Under the pieces are notes generated by a model. That model had not been told where the DNA came from. It did not search any database and was given only the letters and a program-made list of their open reading frames with translations. The translations under genes and the position numbers were made by a program. 64,000 bases of DNA from positions 124,001-188,000 of the forward strand of contig BQJK01000002.1 in assembly GCA_021604665.1 (NCBI GenBank). The letters are read 5' to 3'. Origin of the DNA: Rhodomicrobium sp. GTDB lineage: Bacteria > Pseudomonadota > Alphaproteobacteria > Rhizobiales > HXMU1428-3. Position 1 is the stretch's first letter. Every line of letters begins with the position of its first letter. This document shows positions 55,673-64,000 of the stretch, piece after piece.

Positions 55673-57541
55673 ATGCAAATACTCGCCACCTACAAGACGA
55701 AGCTCGTGGAAATCGCCGAAAACTTTTTTCACCCCTGCGCTAAAAAAAATGACTATGTGCTGAAACGCCATCAGTCCTTTGTCTATTCTCACCTAATTGG
55801 CGCTACTGTGGCGCTGGCTTTGTTCCCGATTTACCTTTACCGCCTTGATACCCTTAGCGCACAGGATGTTGGCATTCTGCTGCTGTTCATTTCGCCATTA
55901 TTTACAGTGGCTTACCTTCGTTATAGTGGCAATTTGGCGGTTGCCCACCTTATCTCAGCATTGAACCTGGCATTATTCGTCACGGTGGGGGCCGCTTTTA
56001 CCGGCGGGCTCTCTTCATTTTTGCTGGCCTGGATGGTTATTGTGCCAGTGGAAGCTGCGCTTTCTGGCCGGCGGGAAGTGATTGTCGCTGCAATCGTTGT
56101 GGCCATTGCATCTCTTGGCGGGCTTTATCTTGCTGAAGCTTATGGATGGCTAATGGCGGCGCGCAGCTTTACTCTTTCAACTGAAGCGCTGGCGCTATTT
56201 GGTATTTTCACCGCGACATCCTATGGCGGCGCGATTGCGATGAGTGTGCAGCAGTTGCATGAGGATTCTGAGGAGTTTGTAAGGGAGAGCGAGCGGAAAT
56301 ATCGGCTCATGGCTGACCACGCAACGGATATGATCTCCGTTCTTGACCAGCGTGGCCAAGCGGTTTTCGCCTCCCCCGCGGCTGCAACCCTAACTGGTCT
56401 CGCGCCTGAAAAACTGCTGGAAAGCGGCGTTTTAAAACTCATACATATCTCTGATCGCCCGCTCTATATGACGGCTATCAGCAATTGCCTGAATGGGCAG
56501 GGGCCGGTGAATGTTGAGTTTCGAGCTAAATTCACTGATATTAAAGACTGCGGGACTGAAGCCCCTATGCAAGCAGGCGCGTCAACCTACCGCTGGTTAG
56601 AGATGCGCTGCAAGGCGGTGCCGAATGCGCTGAAAGACGGTGAATTACAGATTGTTGCCGTCACCAGGGATATTAGCTCCCATAAAGATCAGGAAATTAC
56701 ACTGCTTCAAGCCCGCGACCAGGCTGAAAGTGCAAACATCGCCAAAACACGCTTTCTTGCGAATATGAGCCATGAGCTTCGAACGCCGCTCAATGCGATT
56801 ATTGGGTTTTCGGATGTTTTAAACATGGAGCTCTACGGCCGCATGGAAAATCGGAAATATGCCGATTATGCCCGACTGATTAATGAAGCTGGTGAGCATC
56901 TTTTAAGTGTTGTGAACAACATTCTTGATATGTCCAAAATTGAAGTGGGCAAATTCACCATCACTCCAGAGCCTTTTAACTTACCGCCGCTTTTAACCAG
57001 TTGCTGCGAGATGATCGGTCCAGTGGCCAGTGAAAAAGATGTTGTGGTTGAGCAAAAATTCGAGACCGACCTTGAATATCTATATGCTGATAGCCGGGCG
57101 CTTAAACAGATGGTTCTAAACCTTCTCTCTAATGCTATTAAGTTTAGCCACCCGGGTGGTAAAGTGCTGGTTCATACCACCCTCTCTGAAGACACAGTCC
57201 ATATTGATGTGATCGATTATGGTATTGGCATCTCTTCTGAGGATTTGCCGAAACTATGCAACCCCTTTGTGCAAGCTGATAGTTCTTACAAGCGCGAGCA
57301 TGAGGGTGTCGGGCTTGGGCTCTCTGTAGTGAAGGGGCTGGCAGAACTGCATGGCGGCGCGCTGACTATCTCAAGTGAACTTGGTGCTGGCACCAGGGTG
57401 CGCATAGATTTGCCGCTGCGGCCTCCGCAACTGACTGGCGACGATTACAAAGAGAACAAAGCGATTAATACGAGCGAAGAGAAAGGCCGCCGCTCTGTGG
57501 TGCTGTTTAATAACAAATCGAAAAAAGCTGCCAAAGGCTAA
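55673..57541 (+). CDS. sensor histidine kinase, DivJ/PleC type
   Basis: 622 residues. Five to six membrane helices lie at about 35-190, then a PAS domain (about 215-335, KYRLMADHATDMISVLDQRG) and a HisKA domain with H-box FLANMSHELRTPLNAIIGFS and the KYADYARLINEAGEHLLSVV-type segment of the DivJ/PleC/PdhS group. The HATPase follows with N-box LNLLSNAIKFSHPGG, G1 DYGIGIS and G2 GVGLGLSVVKGLAELHGG. Such kinases phosphorylate DivK/PleD and control the CtrA cell-cycle network. The neighbourhood (sufE, DUF5330, PG-binding, DUF1491) agrees with DivJ. No response regulator is adjacent, as usual for this group. Confidence 0.9.
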   Translation: MQILATYKTKLVEIAENFFHPCAKKNDYVLKRHQSFVYSHLIGATVALALFPIYLYRLDTLSAQDVGILLLFISPLFTVAYLRYSGNLAVAHLISALNLALFVTVGAAFTGGLSSFLLAWMVIVPVEAALSGRREVIVAAIVVAIASLGGLYLAEAYGWLMAARSFTLSTEALALFGIFTATSYGGAIAMSVQQLHEDSEEFVRESERKYRLMADHATDMISVLDQRGQAVFASPAAATLTGLAPEKLLESGVLKLIHISDRPLYMTAISNCLNGQGPVNVEFRAKFTDIKDCGTEAPMQAGASTYRWLEMRCKAVPNALKDGELQIVAVTRDISSHKDQEITLLQARDQAESANIAKTRFLANMSHELRTPLNAIIGFSDVLNMELYGRMENRKYADYARLINEAGEHLLSVVNNILDMSKIEVGKFTITPEPFNLPPLLTSCCEMIGPVASEKDVVVEQKFETDLEYLYADSRALKQMVLNLLSNAIKFSHPGGKVLVHTTLSEDTVHIDVIDYGIGISSEDLPKLCNPFVQADSSYKREHEGVGLGLSVVKGLAELHGGALTISSELGAGTRVRIDLPLRPPQLTGDDYKENKAINTSEEKGRRSVVLFNNKSKKAAKG

Positions 57542-57697
57542 CCCCGGCGCGCCTATTCCTCAGCTGCTCTCCAAAAATCCCTGATAGCTAACTCATTGCA
57601 AATTATTGAGTTTTTAACATCCTGTTTTTGCATTAACGAGGGATTTACCTTACTCGCCAATACTGTTAGCTAGCGGCTCGCATTTACCTTAACTTAT

Positions 57698-58453
57698 ATG
57701 CTTAACGATGCAGGTAACCTTAACAGAACTCTCATGACACCTCAGTATGCAAGATTGGCCACATTAACGTTTGTAGGGATCCTTATGGGGATTTCCCTGA
57801 ACGCTATGCTATTGCAAGGTGGCCGTGTCGCTTATTTTGAACCGGGCGGCGAGGCTAATAATGTGATCGTGCAGCTTGATAAGCGCCATAAGCAAAAGAG
57901 CCTTGAGCAAGAGATTCTCCATGTGTCTTCTGTTCCTAAATCTGATGATCTGGATAATAAAATACGCGATGTTCTCAGCGAGGCTGAAATTGAAAGCGCA
58001 GATGCTGACACCGGCCGCAAATTAGTGATGGAAGTCCAGGTACGGTTGAGTGAACTTGGCTACAACCCCGGCTCCCATGACGGCATCGCCGGGCCAACAA
58101 CTTTAGCCGCGGTTATGGCCTTTGAATTTGATAAGGGTCTGCCACAAACCGGCATCGTAGACCGGGAAATTCTCGCTGTTCTAAACGCTAAGAAAGACGC
58201 GCCCTCACGAAATGAGGCGAGTAAAGCCCTCGCGCGTCAGGGGCCGGAACTGGTGACAGCGCTACAATCTGCACTGACCAGCCTTGGCTATAATACTGGC
58301 AAAGCTGATGGGGTGATTGGCCCCCTCACCCGCATGCGCATCCGTGCGTTTGAGCGCGATAATAAGATGGATGTGACCGGTAGAATTTCTGGCCGCTTGA
58401 TCCTGAAAATTATCAAAGCACGGGGCAAGCCTTTATTACTTGCCAAGCTTTAA
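57698..58453 (+). CDS. exported protein with two peptidoglycan-binding domains
   Basis: 251 residues with one N-terminal membrane helix (LATLTFVGILMGISLNAMLL) and a charged linker. Two PG_binding_1 repeats follow: VQVRLSELGYNPGSHDGIAG... to about residue 165, and LQSALTSLGYNTGKADGVIG... to about 235. No catalytic domain is present. It probably anchors to the cell wall from the inner membrane. The start is uncertain: neither the ATG at 57698 nor one at 57734 has a good ribosome site. Lies downstream of the DivJ-like kinase. Confidence 0.85.
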   Translation: MLNDAGNLNRTLMTPQYARLATLTFVGILMGISLNAMLLQGGRVAYFEPGGEANNVIVQLDKRHKQKSLEQEILHVSSVPKSDDLDNKIRDVLSEAEIESADADTGRKLVMEVQVRLSELGYNPGSHDGIAGPTTLAAVMAFEFDKGLPQTGIVDREILAVLNAKKDAPSRNEASKALARQGPELVTALQSALTSLGYNTGKADGVIGPLTRMRIRAFERDNKMDVTGRISGRLILKIIKARGKPLLLAKL

Positions 58454-58619
58454 GCTTCTCTCAGGGCGCCGCGACTATAACCCCTCACACCCCCTTTATT
58501 CTTGTTGCCCCTTTAATTCACTATTTCCCTCGTCACCATTATTACACTAGTCACTAGTCGCCATGTGCCTTTATGCTGCATGATCACTCTAATCTTTAAC
58601 TTACCATTTCGAGGCTTTC

Positions 58620-58967
58620 TTGCGTCTTCATTCTTCAATCTGGGTTGCGGCCTATATCCGCCAGGTGGCCAATACCGGCGCAACTGCAATGCTGGTGCGC
58701 CGGGGCGAATCCACCGCCGGGGCTATCTATATTAAAGTTTCCAAACTTGATGGCACAGCCCAGCTTTTTAGCCCCGCTCCGTTATTCGATCAGGTGCAGG
58801 GGCGTGACCGGGCCTGGTATTCTGAGTTTAAAGATGAGATGCCTTCTGAGCGGGATGTTGATGAGTATCTTGCCGGGCAGGCCCGTAGCGATAGCGATAT
58901 TTGGGTTATTGAAGTTGAGGACCGGGCCGGGCGGCATTTTCTCGATGATCAATTAACAGATCTCTAG
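58620..58967 (+). CDS. DUF1491-family protein
   Basis: 115 residues. RLHSSIWVAAYIRQVANTGA, STAGAIYIKVSKLDGTAQLF and a closing DSDIWVIEVEDRAGRHFL are the DUF1491 pattern, a small cytoplasmic alphaproteobacterial family of unknown function, often following the peptidoglycan-binding gene as here. The start is TTG at 58620 with GAGG 5 bases upstream. Confidence 0.88.
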   Translation: MRLHSSIWVAAYIRQVANTGATAMLVRRGESTAGAIYIKVSKLDGTAQLFSPAPLFDQVQGRDRAWYSEFKDEMPSERDVDEYLAGQARSDSDIWVIEVEDRAGRHFLDDQLTDL

Positions 58968-59192
58968 CGGCATTTCCCGGTTTATTAACTCACTGCTAAT
59001 CATAAACTTAAATCACCCCTGTTTCTGGAGAGATTTGCGCCGCAGCCTCATAAATTTTACACTGTTTTCGTGCAGATTAACCATTCAATATCAGATCAGA
59101 TGGCCTTTCAGGCGAATGCCTGATGTTTAAACTGGGCCATGAACCTCGCTGCTGATCAGTCATCAGCGGCGCCGGGAGTGTAAAATAGAGTA

Positions 59193-60140
59193 ATGAATAA
59201 GATGATTGAAGCTAACCAGGAAGCGGTTGAAAATTTTGGTAAGGGTCTTTCCCATTTTAACCATAACTTTGCCGAGAGCGGGCTGTTCACTGATGAAAAA
59301 CTGGCCCAACTTATTGAGCGCTATCCGCGTGAATATTACATGATCAACACCATGACTGCGCAGGGTGACAAGCCTGAATGGCGCTCTGGTGAAATTAATA
59401 ATGTCTCTGGCGAGAAAGTTCTACAAGCGCTGACCGAAGGACGTATCTGGCTGGCATTGCGCCGGTTTGATGTTGTCTGCCCTGAATATGATGAGCTGGT
59501 CCATGAAGCCTTCCGGGAAATGGAAGAGCTACAGCCCGGGCTTAAAACTTTCAAGCATAACAGCTCCATGCTGATCTCAAGCCCTGGCGCTCGGGTGCTT
59601 TACCATGCGGATATTCCTTATGTCTGTCTGTTCCATGTGCGCGGCCGCAAAAAACTTTGGCTCTATGATGCCGAGAATAAAGAGCATCTGCCAGACCGCA
59701 CTTTAGAAGGCGTCATCCTCAAGGAAACAGAAGAAGAAATTGGCTATGAAGAGAACTGGGACAAGGAAGCAAGTGAAATTGTTCTGGAGCCAGGCAAAGC
59801 GCTTTCATGGCAATTAAACGCCCCGCACCGGGTTGATAATCTTGATGGTCTCAATGTCTCCATTACCACAGATTACTTCACCCCCTATGCCCAAAAGAAA
59901 TATGGTGTCTATTACACCAATGGTGTGATGCGCCGGAAATTCGGTATGTCACCGAAATCAACTTCCACTGATGGTCTTGGTGCTTATGCCAAATGTGCAG
60001 CTGCTCTTGCTTTCAAGAAAAGCGGCATGATGAGCAAAGATGAGCGCACCATGGTTTCAACCTTTACGCTTGATCCTGAAAATATCGGCCAGATCATCGA
60101 TATTCCACAAAATGAGCGGCGCGAGATTGTGCAGCTCTAA
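59193..60140 (+). CDS. JmjC/cupin-like putative Fe(II)/2-oxoglutarate dioxygenase
   Basis: 315 residues. A jelly-roll metal site can be seen: H138 and D140 in GARVLYHADIPYVCLFHVRG and a distal histidine at H212 in LNAPHRVDNLDGLNVSITTD. This H-x-D...H facial triad is that of JmjC-like oxygenases. RGRKKLWLYDAEN matches the strand after the first metal ligands in the cupin-like JmjC group. The C-terminal 80 residues are helical. The substrate is unknown; protein or small-molecule hydroxylation is possible. No neighbour suggests a partner. Confidence 0.68.
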   Translation: MNKMIEANQEAVENFGKGLSHFNHNFAESGLFTDEKLAQLIERYPREYYMINTMTAQGDKPEWRSGEINNVSGEKVLQALTEGRIWLALRRFDVVCPEYDELVHEAFREMEELQPGLKTFKHNSSMLISSPGARVLYHADIPYVCLFHVRGRKKLWLYDAENKEHLPDRTLEGVILKETEEEIGYEENWDKEASEIVLEPGKALSWQLNAPHRVDNLDGLNVSITTDYFTPYAQKKYGVYYTNGVMRRKFGMSPKSTSTDGLGAYAKCAAALAFKKSGMMSKDERTMVSTFTLDPENIGQIIDIPQNERREIVQL

Positions 60141-60272
60141 TTCGCTCACGGCTACTCCGGGCGCTGAGCGCCCGGGCCTCCGCGAGGGCGCCGCGACGCG
60201 GCGGGCTCACTCGCGTTCGCCATGTTCGCCTGCTCTTTTTTCAAATAGCAGGCTTCCTTCTTCGTAATGAGA
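60141..60272 (+). repeat. structured intergenic repeat, copy C
   Basis: Starts right at the stop of the cupin-like gene. The boxes TTCGCTCACGGCTAC, GGGCCTCCGC, CATGTTCGC and CTTCTTCGTAA are kept. Hairpin 1 (60157-60175) has stem CCGGGCGC/GCGCCCGG. The middle hairpin is GCCGC-GAC-GCGGC, and hairpin 3 GCCTGCT/AGCAGGC. Confidence 0.88.
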
Positions 60273-60280
60273 CTAATTCG

Positions 60281-60415
60281 CTCTATTTTGCTCACGGCTA
60301 CTCCGGGCGCTGAGCGCCCGGGCCTCCGCGAGGGCGCCGCAACGCGGCGGGCTCACTCGCGCTCGCCATGTTCGCCTGCTCTTTAAAAGAGCAGGCTTCC
60401 TTCTTCGTAATGTAA
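60281..60415 (+). repeat. structured intergenic repeat, copy D
   Basis: Same orientation, about 145 bases after C and nearly identical to it except in the loop regions. Hairpin 3 is longer here: GCCTGCTCTTT/AAAGAGCAGGC. Directly after it, TTCTATTTCGCTTAGGGCTG (60424-60443) looks like the decayed start of a further copy. Confidence 0.88.
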
Positions 60416-60469
60416 CTATTTGGTTCTATTTCGCTTAGGGCTGATTTGGTGTTCCTAAACCACTCGGTT

Positions 60470-61096
60470 TTACTTCGCGGCTTTTTTCACTGGCAGGGCG
60501 ACACGGGACGCTTGTTTTTGAGCGGCCAGTTCCGGGGTGATTTCGCCGGTGGTGGCCATATCGCTGCAACCTTCGCCGCCGGCTGCCCAGCGCTTTACAT
60601 CTTTCTCGACCTTGGCCTCGGTTAATGGATCTAGGAGGCGATTATCAAATAGTAAGTCCGTGTTTTTGCCGCGTGGTTTCAGGTGAACTGAAAAAATGCG
60701 CGGACCGCGTTTTGGGCTAACAGCGGGACCATGCACAAAAATATCAGATTTCCTTGCCTCTCCCTCATTTTTAGTCCGGGCAAAAAATTGAGATTTTTGC
60801 AATGGCATCTTATCTGCCAGCCAACATTTTTTCAGACCGCTGGCGATGGCGGCATATGCATGGATATAATCTAACTCTATCTTTTTCGTGGGGGTAATAG
60901 CTGAGGTTATATCCAGGTTAGCCGCGCCGTTGCTTTGCGAGCAACCGGTGATGAATAGCGCAGTGGCAAGGAAGAAAACACCAGCCATGGTGCACCGCGC
61001 AGCTGTTTTCAGCTGATAGCTAACCCGCCCACCAAGCGCTAAATAAACCTGCCGCTGATGCAGGTGTGATCTGAAATGTGGATGTATCTGGCCCAT
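60470..61096 (-). CDS. putative lipoprotein, unknown
   Basis: 208 residues. The hydrophobic segment MAGVFFLATALFITGCSQSN has the lipobox ITGC at about residue 52, preceded by an unusually long n-region of 36 residues rich in His and Arg. The full-length start at 61096 is supported by GGAGGGG 7 bases upstream, whereas the inner ATG at 60988 has none, so the long form is reported. The mature part has one pair of cysteines (KKCWLADKMP; GGEGCSDMAT). Family not recognised. It stands alone beside the repeat pair. Confidence 0.65.
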   Translation of the reverse strand: MGQIHPHFRSHLHQRQVYLALGGRVSYQLKTAARCTMAGVFFLATALFITGCSQSNGAANLDITSAITPTKKIELDYIHAYAAIASGLKKCWLADKMPLQKSQFFARTKNEGEARKSDIFVHGPAVSPKRGPRIFSVHLKPRGKNTDLLFDNRLLDPLTEAKVEKDVKRWAAGGEGCSDMATTGEITPELAAQKQASRVALPVKKAAK

Positions 61097-61247
61097 ACCA
61101 ACACCCCTCCCCTTTGTTCATGCCGCGCCTTTTTGGCTTTTGCTACACGCCCTCTTCTTATTCTGCACCAGTGAGGGCGTATGGCAAGCCCTCTCTCTTC
61201 TTCAATCACAGCCTTTTGACCGGCTCATTCCCCCAGCGTACTGCAAC

Positions 61248-61284
61248 AAAAAGCCCCCGCCGGGTACCCGGTGGGGGCTTTTTT
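61248..61284. terminator. bidirectional terminator after fliIJ
   Basis: AAAAAGCCCCCGCCGGGTACC pairs (one mismatch, CGC/GTG) with the mirrored GGGGGCTTTTTT; the core CCGGGTACCCGG is palindromic. It ends the fliI-fliJ transcript on the minus strand and has T-runs on both sides. Confidence 0.88.
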
Positions 61285-61350
61285 AATGCCGCAAATTCAC
61301 TTTGCATTCATGGCTTTTGCCAGCTTAGAGCGGGCAGGCCATTTCAATGT

Positions 61351-61767
61351 TTATCTTGATGCGATGTGAGACATGTTCTGTGCAAACTCATCTAAGTTGG
61401 CCTGTTCATCACGGGCCTGCTTTAGCTGGGTGCGGGCGATGTCGCGCTCTTCAAGCACTTCAACATTTTTCAATGCTTTCATCGAGTCTTGCAATTCATC
61501 ATTTGCATTTTCAAGCTTTGCCTCAAGATCTGCGATAGAGATCATCAGGTTATCACGGCGCTGGACCGCAGCTTTGGCAAATGTTGGATAGGCGTAATGA
61601 TTGATATCATCAACGCCGGCTTTTTGTTGCTCCGACTTAACCTGTAGGTCAAGATCGTTTGCCATGCCCTGGAAGTCGGCGATCATGGCTTCAATGGCTG
61701 CGACTTTCTGGCGTTTTTCATCAACGTCAAACTTACGCAAGCGAATGAGTGTTTCGCGAGATTTCAT
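61351..61767 (-). CDS. fliJ: flagellar export chaperone FliJ
   Basis: 138-residue helical coiled-coil protein. MKSRETLIRLRKFDVDEKRQ at the start and a body of heptads (IADLEAKLENANDELQDSMK) are typical of alphaproteobacterial FliJ, the stalk-like partner of the FliI ATPase in flagellar type III export. It lies 94 bases downstream of fliI on the same strand, with a terminator after it. Confidence 0.88.
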   Translation of the reverse strand: MKSRETLIRLRKFDVDEKRQKVAAIEAMIADFQGMANDLDLQVKSEQQKAGVDDINHYAYPTFAKAAVQRRDNLMISIADLEAKLENANDELQDSMKALKNVEVLEERDIARTQLKQARDEQANLDEFAQNMSHIASR

Positions 61768-61861
61768 GTTCGATACCCTCTACAAAATTCGAACCAATAT
61801 GCTGGTGGTATCATACCGATTCATCATTAAAATTTTGACAACTCTCACATATTATCTGGCA

Positions 61862-63184
61862 TTAAATATTTGCTGGCGTTTCCAACAATTTTCTAAGCTC
61901 GTCATAGCCATCCTGGAGCGATGTCGCATCGTTCTTACCCTGATGCAGAAACTGTTCCAGTTGTTCTGTGTAATATATGGCCTGATCTGTCTCATTATTG
62001 GACCCTGGGCGGTAAACGCCCATTCTGATGATTTCTTCCATGTCGTAATAGCGGCTCATATGCTTTTTGGCCTCGGAAATTAACGGTCTTTCGACCTCTG
62101 GTACGCATTCAGGCATAGTTCTCGATACTGATTTCAGCACATTTATCGCTGGAAAACGGCCGCGTTCCGCTATGGCACGTTCCATAACGATATGCCCATC
62201 GAGAATACCGCGCACAGCATCCGCTATTGGCTCATTATGATCATCACCTTCGACCAACACAGTAAACAGCCCGGTTATTGAACCTTCAGATGTGCCCGGG
62301 CCGGCGCGCTCCAGCAGGCGGGGTAGCTCTGCAAACACGGTTGGCGTATAGCCTTTGGTGGCTGGCGGCTCCCCGACAGAGAGGCCAATTTCGCGCCCTG
62401 CCATAGCAAAACGGGTGATGCTGTCGATCATACAAAGTACGGACCGGTCCTGATCTCTGAAATATTCTGCCAGGCACATAGTGGTATAGGCAGCCTGGCG
62501 GCGCATCAACGCCGCTTCATCTGACGTTGCGACAACAACGATTGCGCGTTTTAACCCTTCTTCACCCAAATTATCTTCAATGAACTCCTGCACCTCGCGG
62601 CCACGCTCACCGATCAGGCCGATGATGAAAATGTCTGCGGCGGCGTTTTTGGCCAGCATGGACATCAAAACAGATTTACCAACGCCGGAGCCGGCAAAAA
62701 TGCCCAAGCGCTGACCAGAGCAACAGGTCGCGAAACAGTTTAACGCCTTAACGCCAAGATCAAGCGGGCCGCCAACCCGGCGTCTCTGATGGGCCGGTGG
62801 CGGCGTGTTTCTTATGGGCATCGGGGTTAGCCCTTCAACCATCGGTCCTTTGCCATCTATTGGTTCACCGAAGGCATTGATGATCCGGCCTAGCCAGGAG
62901 GTATCTGGGCGAATGGCGCTACCAGCCATTTTCAGCATGGCGCGTGCGCCCGGGCTGATGCCATCGACTTCACCATAGGGCATGGCGAGGGCTGCATCTT
63001 CGCGGAAGCCGACGATCTCAACTATAATGGGTTTGGCATTGAGGCGCTCAACGCTAAGGCGGGCGCCAATGCTGAAAGCTGTAAGCGGGCCGGCGATCTC
63101 TACAAGTACACCGCGCACAGATTTAACGCGCCCATAGATTGTCTCTGCTTGTAGGTTGCTGAGTTCCTGGCCTAGTGCCTGCAC
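61862..63184 (-). CDS. fliI: flagellar type III export ATPase FliI
   Basis: 440-residue ATPase of the F1-beta-like family powering flagellar protein export. Walker A is [18 protein letters not shown], Walker B region [20 protein letters not shown], with the FliI signature [20 protein letters not shown]. The start is GTG at 63184 with AGGAAG 8 bases upstream. It is co-directional with fliJ. No other flagellar gene lies inside the window; the CtrA-type site 352 bases upstream may control it. Confidence 0.95.
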   Translation of the reverse strand: MQALGQELSNLQAETIYGRVKSVRGVLVEIAGPLTAFSIGARLSVERLNAKPIIVEIVGFREDAALAMPYGEVDGISPGARAMLKMAGSAIRPDTSWLGRIINAFGEPIDGKGPMVEGLTPMPIRNTPPPAHQRRRVGGPLDLGVKALNCFATCCSGQRLGIFAGSGVGKSVLMSMLAKNAAADIFIIGLIGERGREVQEFIEDNLGEEGLKRAIVVVATSDEAALMRRQAAYTTMCLAEYFRDQDRSVLCMIDSITRFAMAGREIGLSVGEPPATKGYTPTVFAELPRLLERAGPGTSEGSITGLFTVLVEGDDHNEPIADAVRGILDGHIVMERAIAERGRFPAINVLKSVSRTMPECVPEVERPLISEAKKHMSRYYDMEEIIRMGVYRPGSNNETDQAIYYTEQLEQFLHQGKNDATSLQDGYDELRKLLETPANI

Positions 63185-63228
63185 GTTATTGCTTCCTGTT
63201 AATTGATGAGCTCAAGACGCGGTGACAT

Positions 63229-63264
63229 ATAAAACTACAGTGACTAATAAAACTACAGTGACTA
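63229..63264. repeat. two tandem 18-bp repeats upstream of fliI
   Basis: ATAAAACTACAGTGACTA occurs twice without a gap (63229-63246, 63247-63264), followed by a degenerate third unit (AAGCTACAATGACG). Confidence 0.9.
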
Positions 63265-63365
63265 AAGCTACAATGACGCAGCTGACCATGAAGAAGATAT
63301 GAGCTTGACGATAGCGCTGCTTTAAAGCCCCTCTCTATTGAAGGCATTATATAAAGGGCGTCATT

Positions 63366-63397
63366 GTTTCCTGAATACATAGTTTCCTGAATACATA
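63366..63397. repeat. two tandem 16-bp repeats
   Basis: GTTTCCTGAATACATA occurs twice in direct succession, about 180 bases upstream of fliI. Confidence 0.9.
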
Positions 63398-63535
63398 GCT
63401 GAACCAGTATGACTGATTCATGCAGAGAGAATGTAACTCGGTGTTAAATGTCAGCTGAATTTATCACCTTTTCCGCAGTTATTAATTGCCTCAGTGATCG
63501 CTGCTTGGTTAGAGCCGATCCTCAGCGGCAGTCAG

Positions 63536-63551
63536 TTAACAGAAGGTTAAC
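63536..63551. promoter_or_regulatory. CtrA-type site TTAA-N7-TTAAC
   Basis: TTAACAGAAGGTTAAC matches the full CtrA consensus TTAA-N7-TTAAC and, being symmetrical at its ends, also matches on the other strand. It lies 352 bases upstream of the fliI start. CtrA controls early flagellar genes in many alphaproteobacteria, but the distance leaves the target uncertain. Confidence 0.55.
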
Positions 63552-64000
63552 ACCAATTGGGCCGGCTGGAGTATTGCCTTACTCTGGCGTATGCAGGCTG
63601 AATAAGCACTATTGCGGGCTACAGACCGTGGTTTAGCCCAAAAAATACACAGTGATGAAAATTATCTCGGAATTTGAGCATTAGCTATTGCCCTGATTCG
63701 AGCAAATCAGTTAACCTTTTATCAATAATTAGAAAACGGCAGCTTAAAAGCCGAGAAGTACTTTATCATCATCCTTAACGTCTCTTATGTCTTGCGTGAT
63801 GTGGCCTTGAAGCAAGACAAATTAATAGTTTTATTTATGAGTTATGAGCTTTTGTTAAGAAAAGCTGCAACCAATTAAAATTGTTGCAGAGATGTTATTG
63901 TTTTTTCAATACAAATTAGGATTTGTTAACTTCTTGCCCGTAAATTTGTAAAGAGAAGATTTAAGATTAGTGAAATCTGGGCACTAAATCTTGGATTTAT

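Larger units (their letters stand above)
63185..64000. other. gene-free right edge upstream of fliI
   Basis: About 815 bases with no supported gene; small frames at 63186 (minus) and 63448 (plus) have no family resemblance. It holds the two tandem repeats and the CtrA-type site listed separately. From about 63680 the sequence is AT-rich with several TTAAC words, suggesting a promoter for a gene beyond the window. Confidence 0.4.

Noticed and set aside
63186..63380. 64-codon minus-strand frame with repeated HCSFI just before fliI
   Set aside because: The repeated residues come from the 18-bp DNA repeat, there is no ribosome site, and no known flagellar protein has this sequence.

Overview
The window looks like chromosome from a free-living, probably marine, motile alphaproteobacterium with moderate to low GC. 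The main evidence is: a DnaG primase with the degenerate zinc finger usual in this class; a sufE / DUF5330 / DivJ-PleC-type kinase / peptidoglycan-binding / DUF1491 neighbourhood that I associate with Hyphomicrobiales-like bacteria; a DnaA-domain-IV-only protein beside a DUF6456 protein; a CtrA-type site upstream of fliI; and a cysteine-free L36. The Mrp-type Na+/H+ antiporter and a giant RTX protein suit a saline habitat. The species cannot be named from the sequence. I see no prophage, insertion sequence or CRISPR array.

Layout. 0.3-6.3 kb: complete seven-gene Mrp (mnhA-G) cation/proton antiporter operon with terminator. 6.5-10.9 kb: rpmJ, an NsrR-type iron-sulfur repressor, recQ, a ZntB/CorA-type channel. 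11-20.4 kb: large MscS channel, outer-membrane barrel protein, tex, and a chemoreceptor ending in a PilZ (c-di-GMP) domain. 20.5-25.3 kb: thioesterase, small membrane protein behind a consensus CRP-type site, lipoprotein, second chemoreceptor, and a secreted protein with cysteine repeats. 25.4-29.4 kb: tRNA(CAU), SIMPL protein, HxlR regulator divergent from a double SnoaL protein, two copies of a structured repeat, panD, a DUF218 protein. 29.5-34.8 kb: rpoD with a 235-residue histone-H1-like tail, and dnaG. 35-45.2 kb: GGDEF-EAL protein, three quinoprotein-relay genes (SoxYZ-like carrier, metallo-beta-lactamase-fold protein, CxxxCW rhodanese-like protein), a double-ACT regulator, a structured leader or sRNA, and a MoxR/VWA (CoxD/CoxE-like) pair. 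45.2-51.3 kb: truA and a 1752-residue RTX/cadherin-like protein. 51.8-59 kb: DnaA-IV and DUF6456 cluster, sufE, and the DivJ-like kinase neighbourhood. 59.2-64 kb: JmjC/cupin-like protein, two more copies of the structured repeat, lipoprotein, fliJ and fliI.

How it works together. Much of the window concerns sensing and motility: two chemoreceptors, one with a c-di-GMP-binding tail; a GGDEF-EAL enzyme; a cell-cycle-type kinase; and the flagellar export ATPase under possible CtrA control. The quinoprotein-relay genes imply a PQQ dehydrogenase elsewhere in the genome. The observations I rate highest are the four-copy repeat family, whose hairpins change sequence but keep pairing and which lies only between convergent genes, and the histone-like tail on the housekeeping sigma factor.
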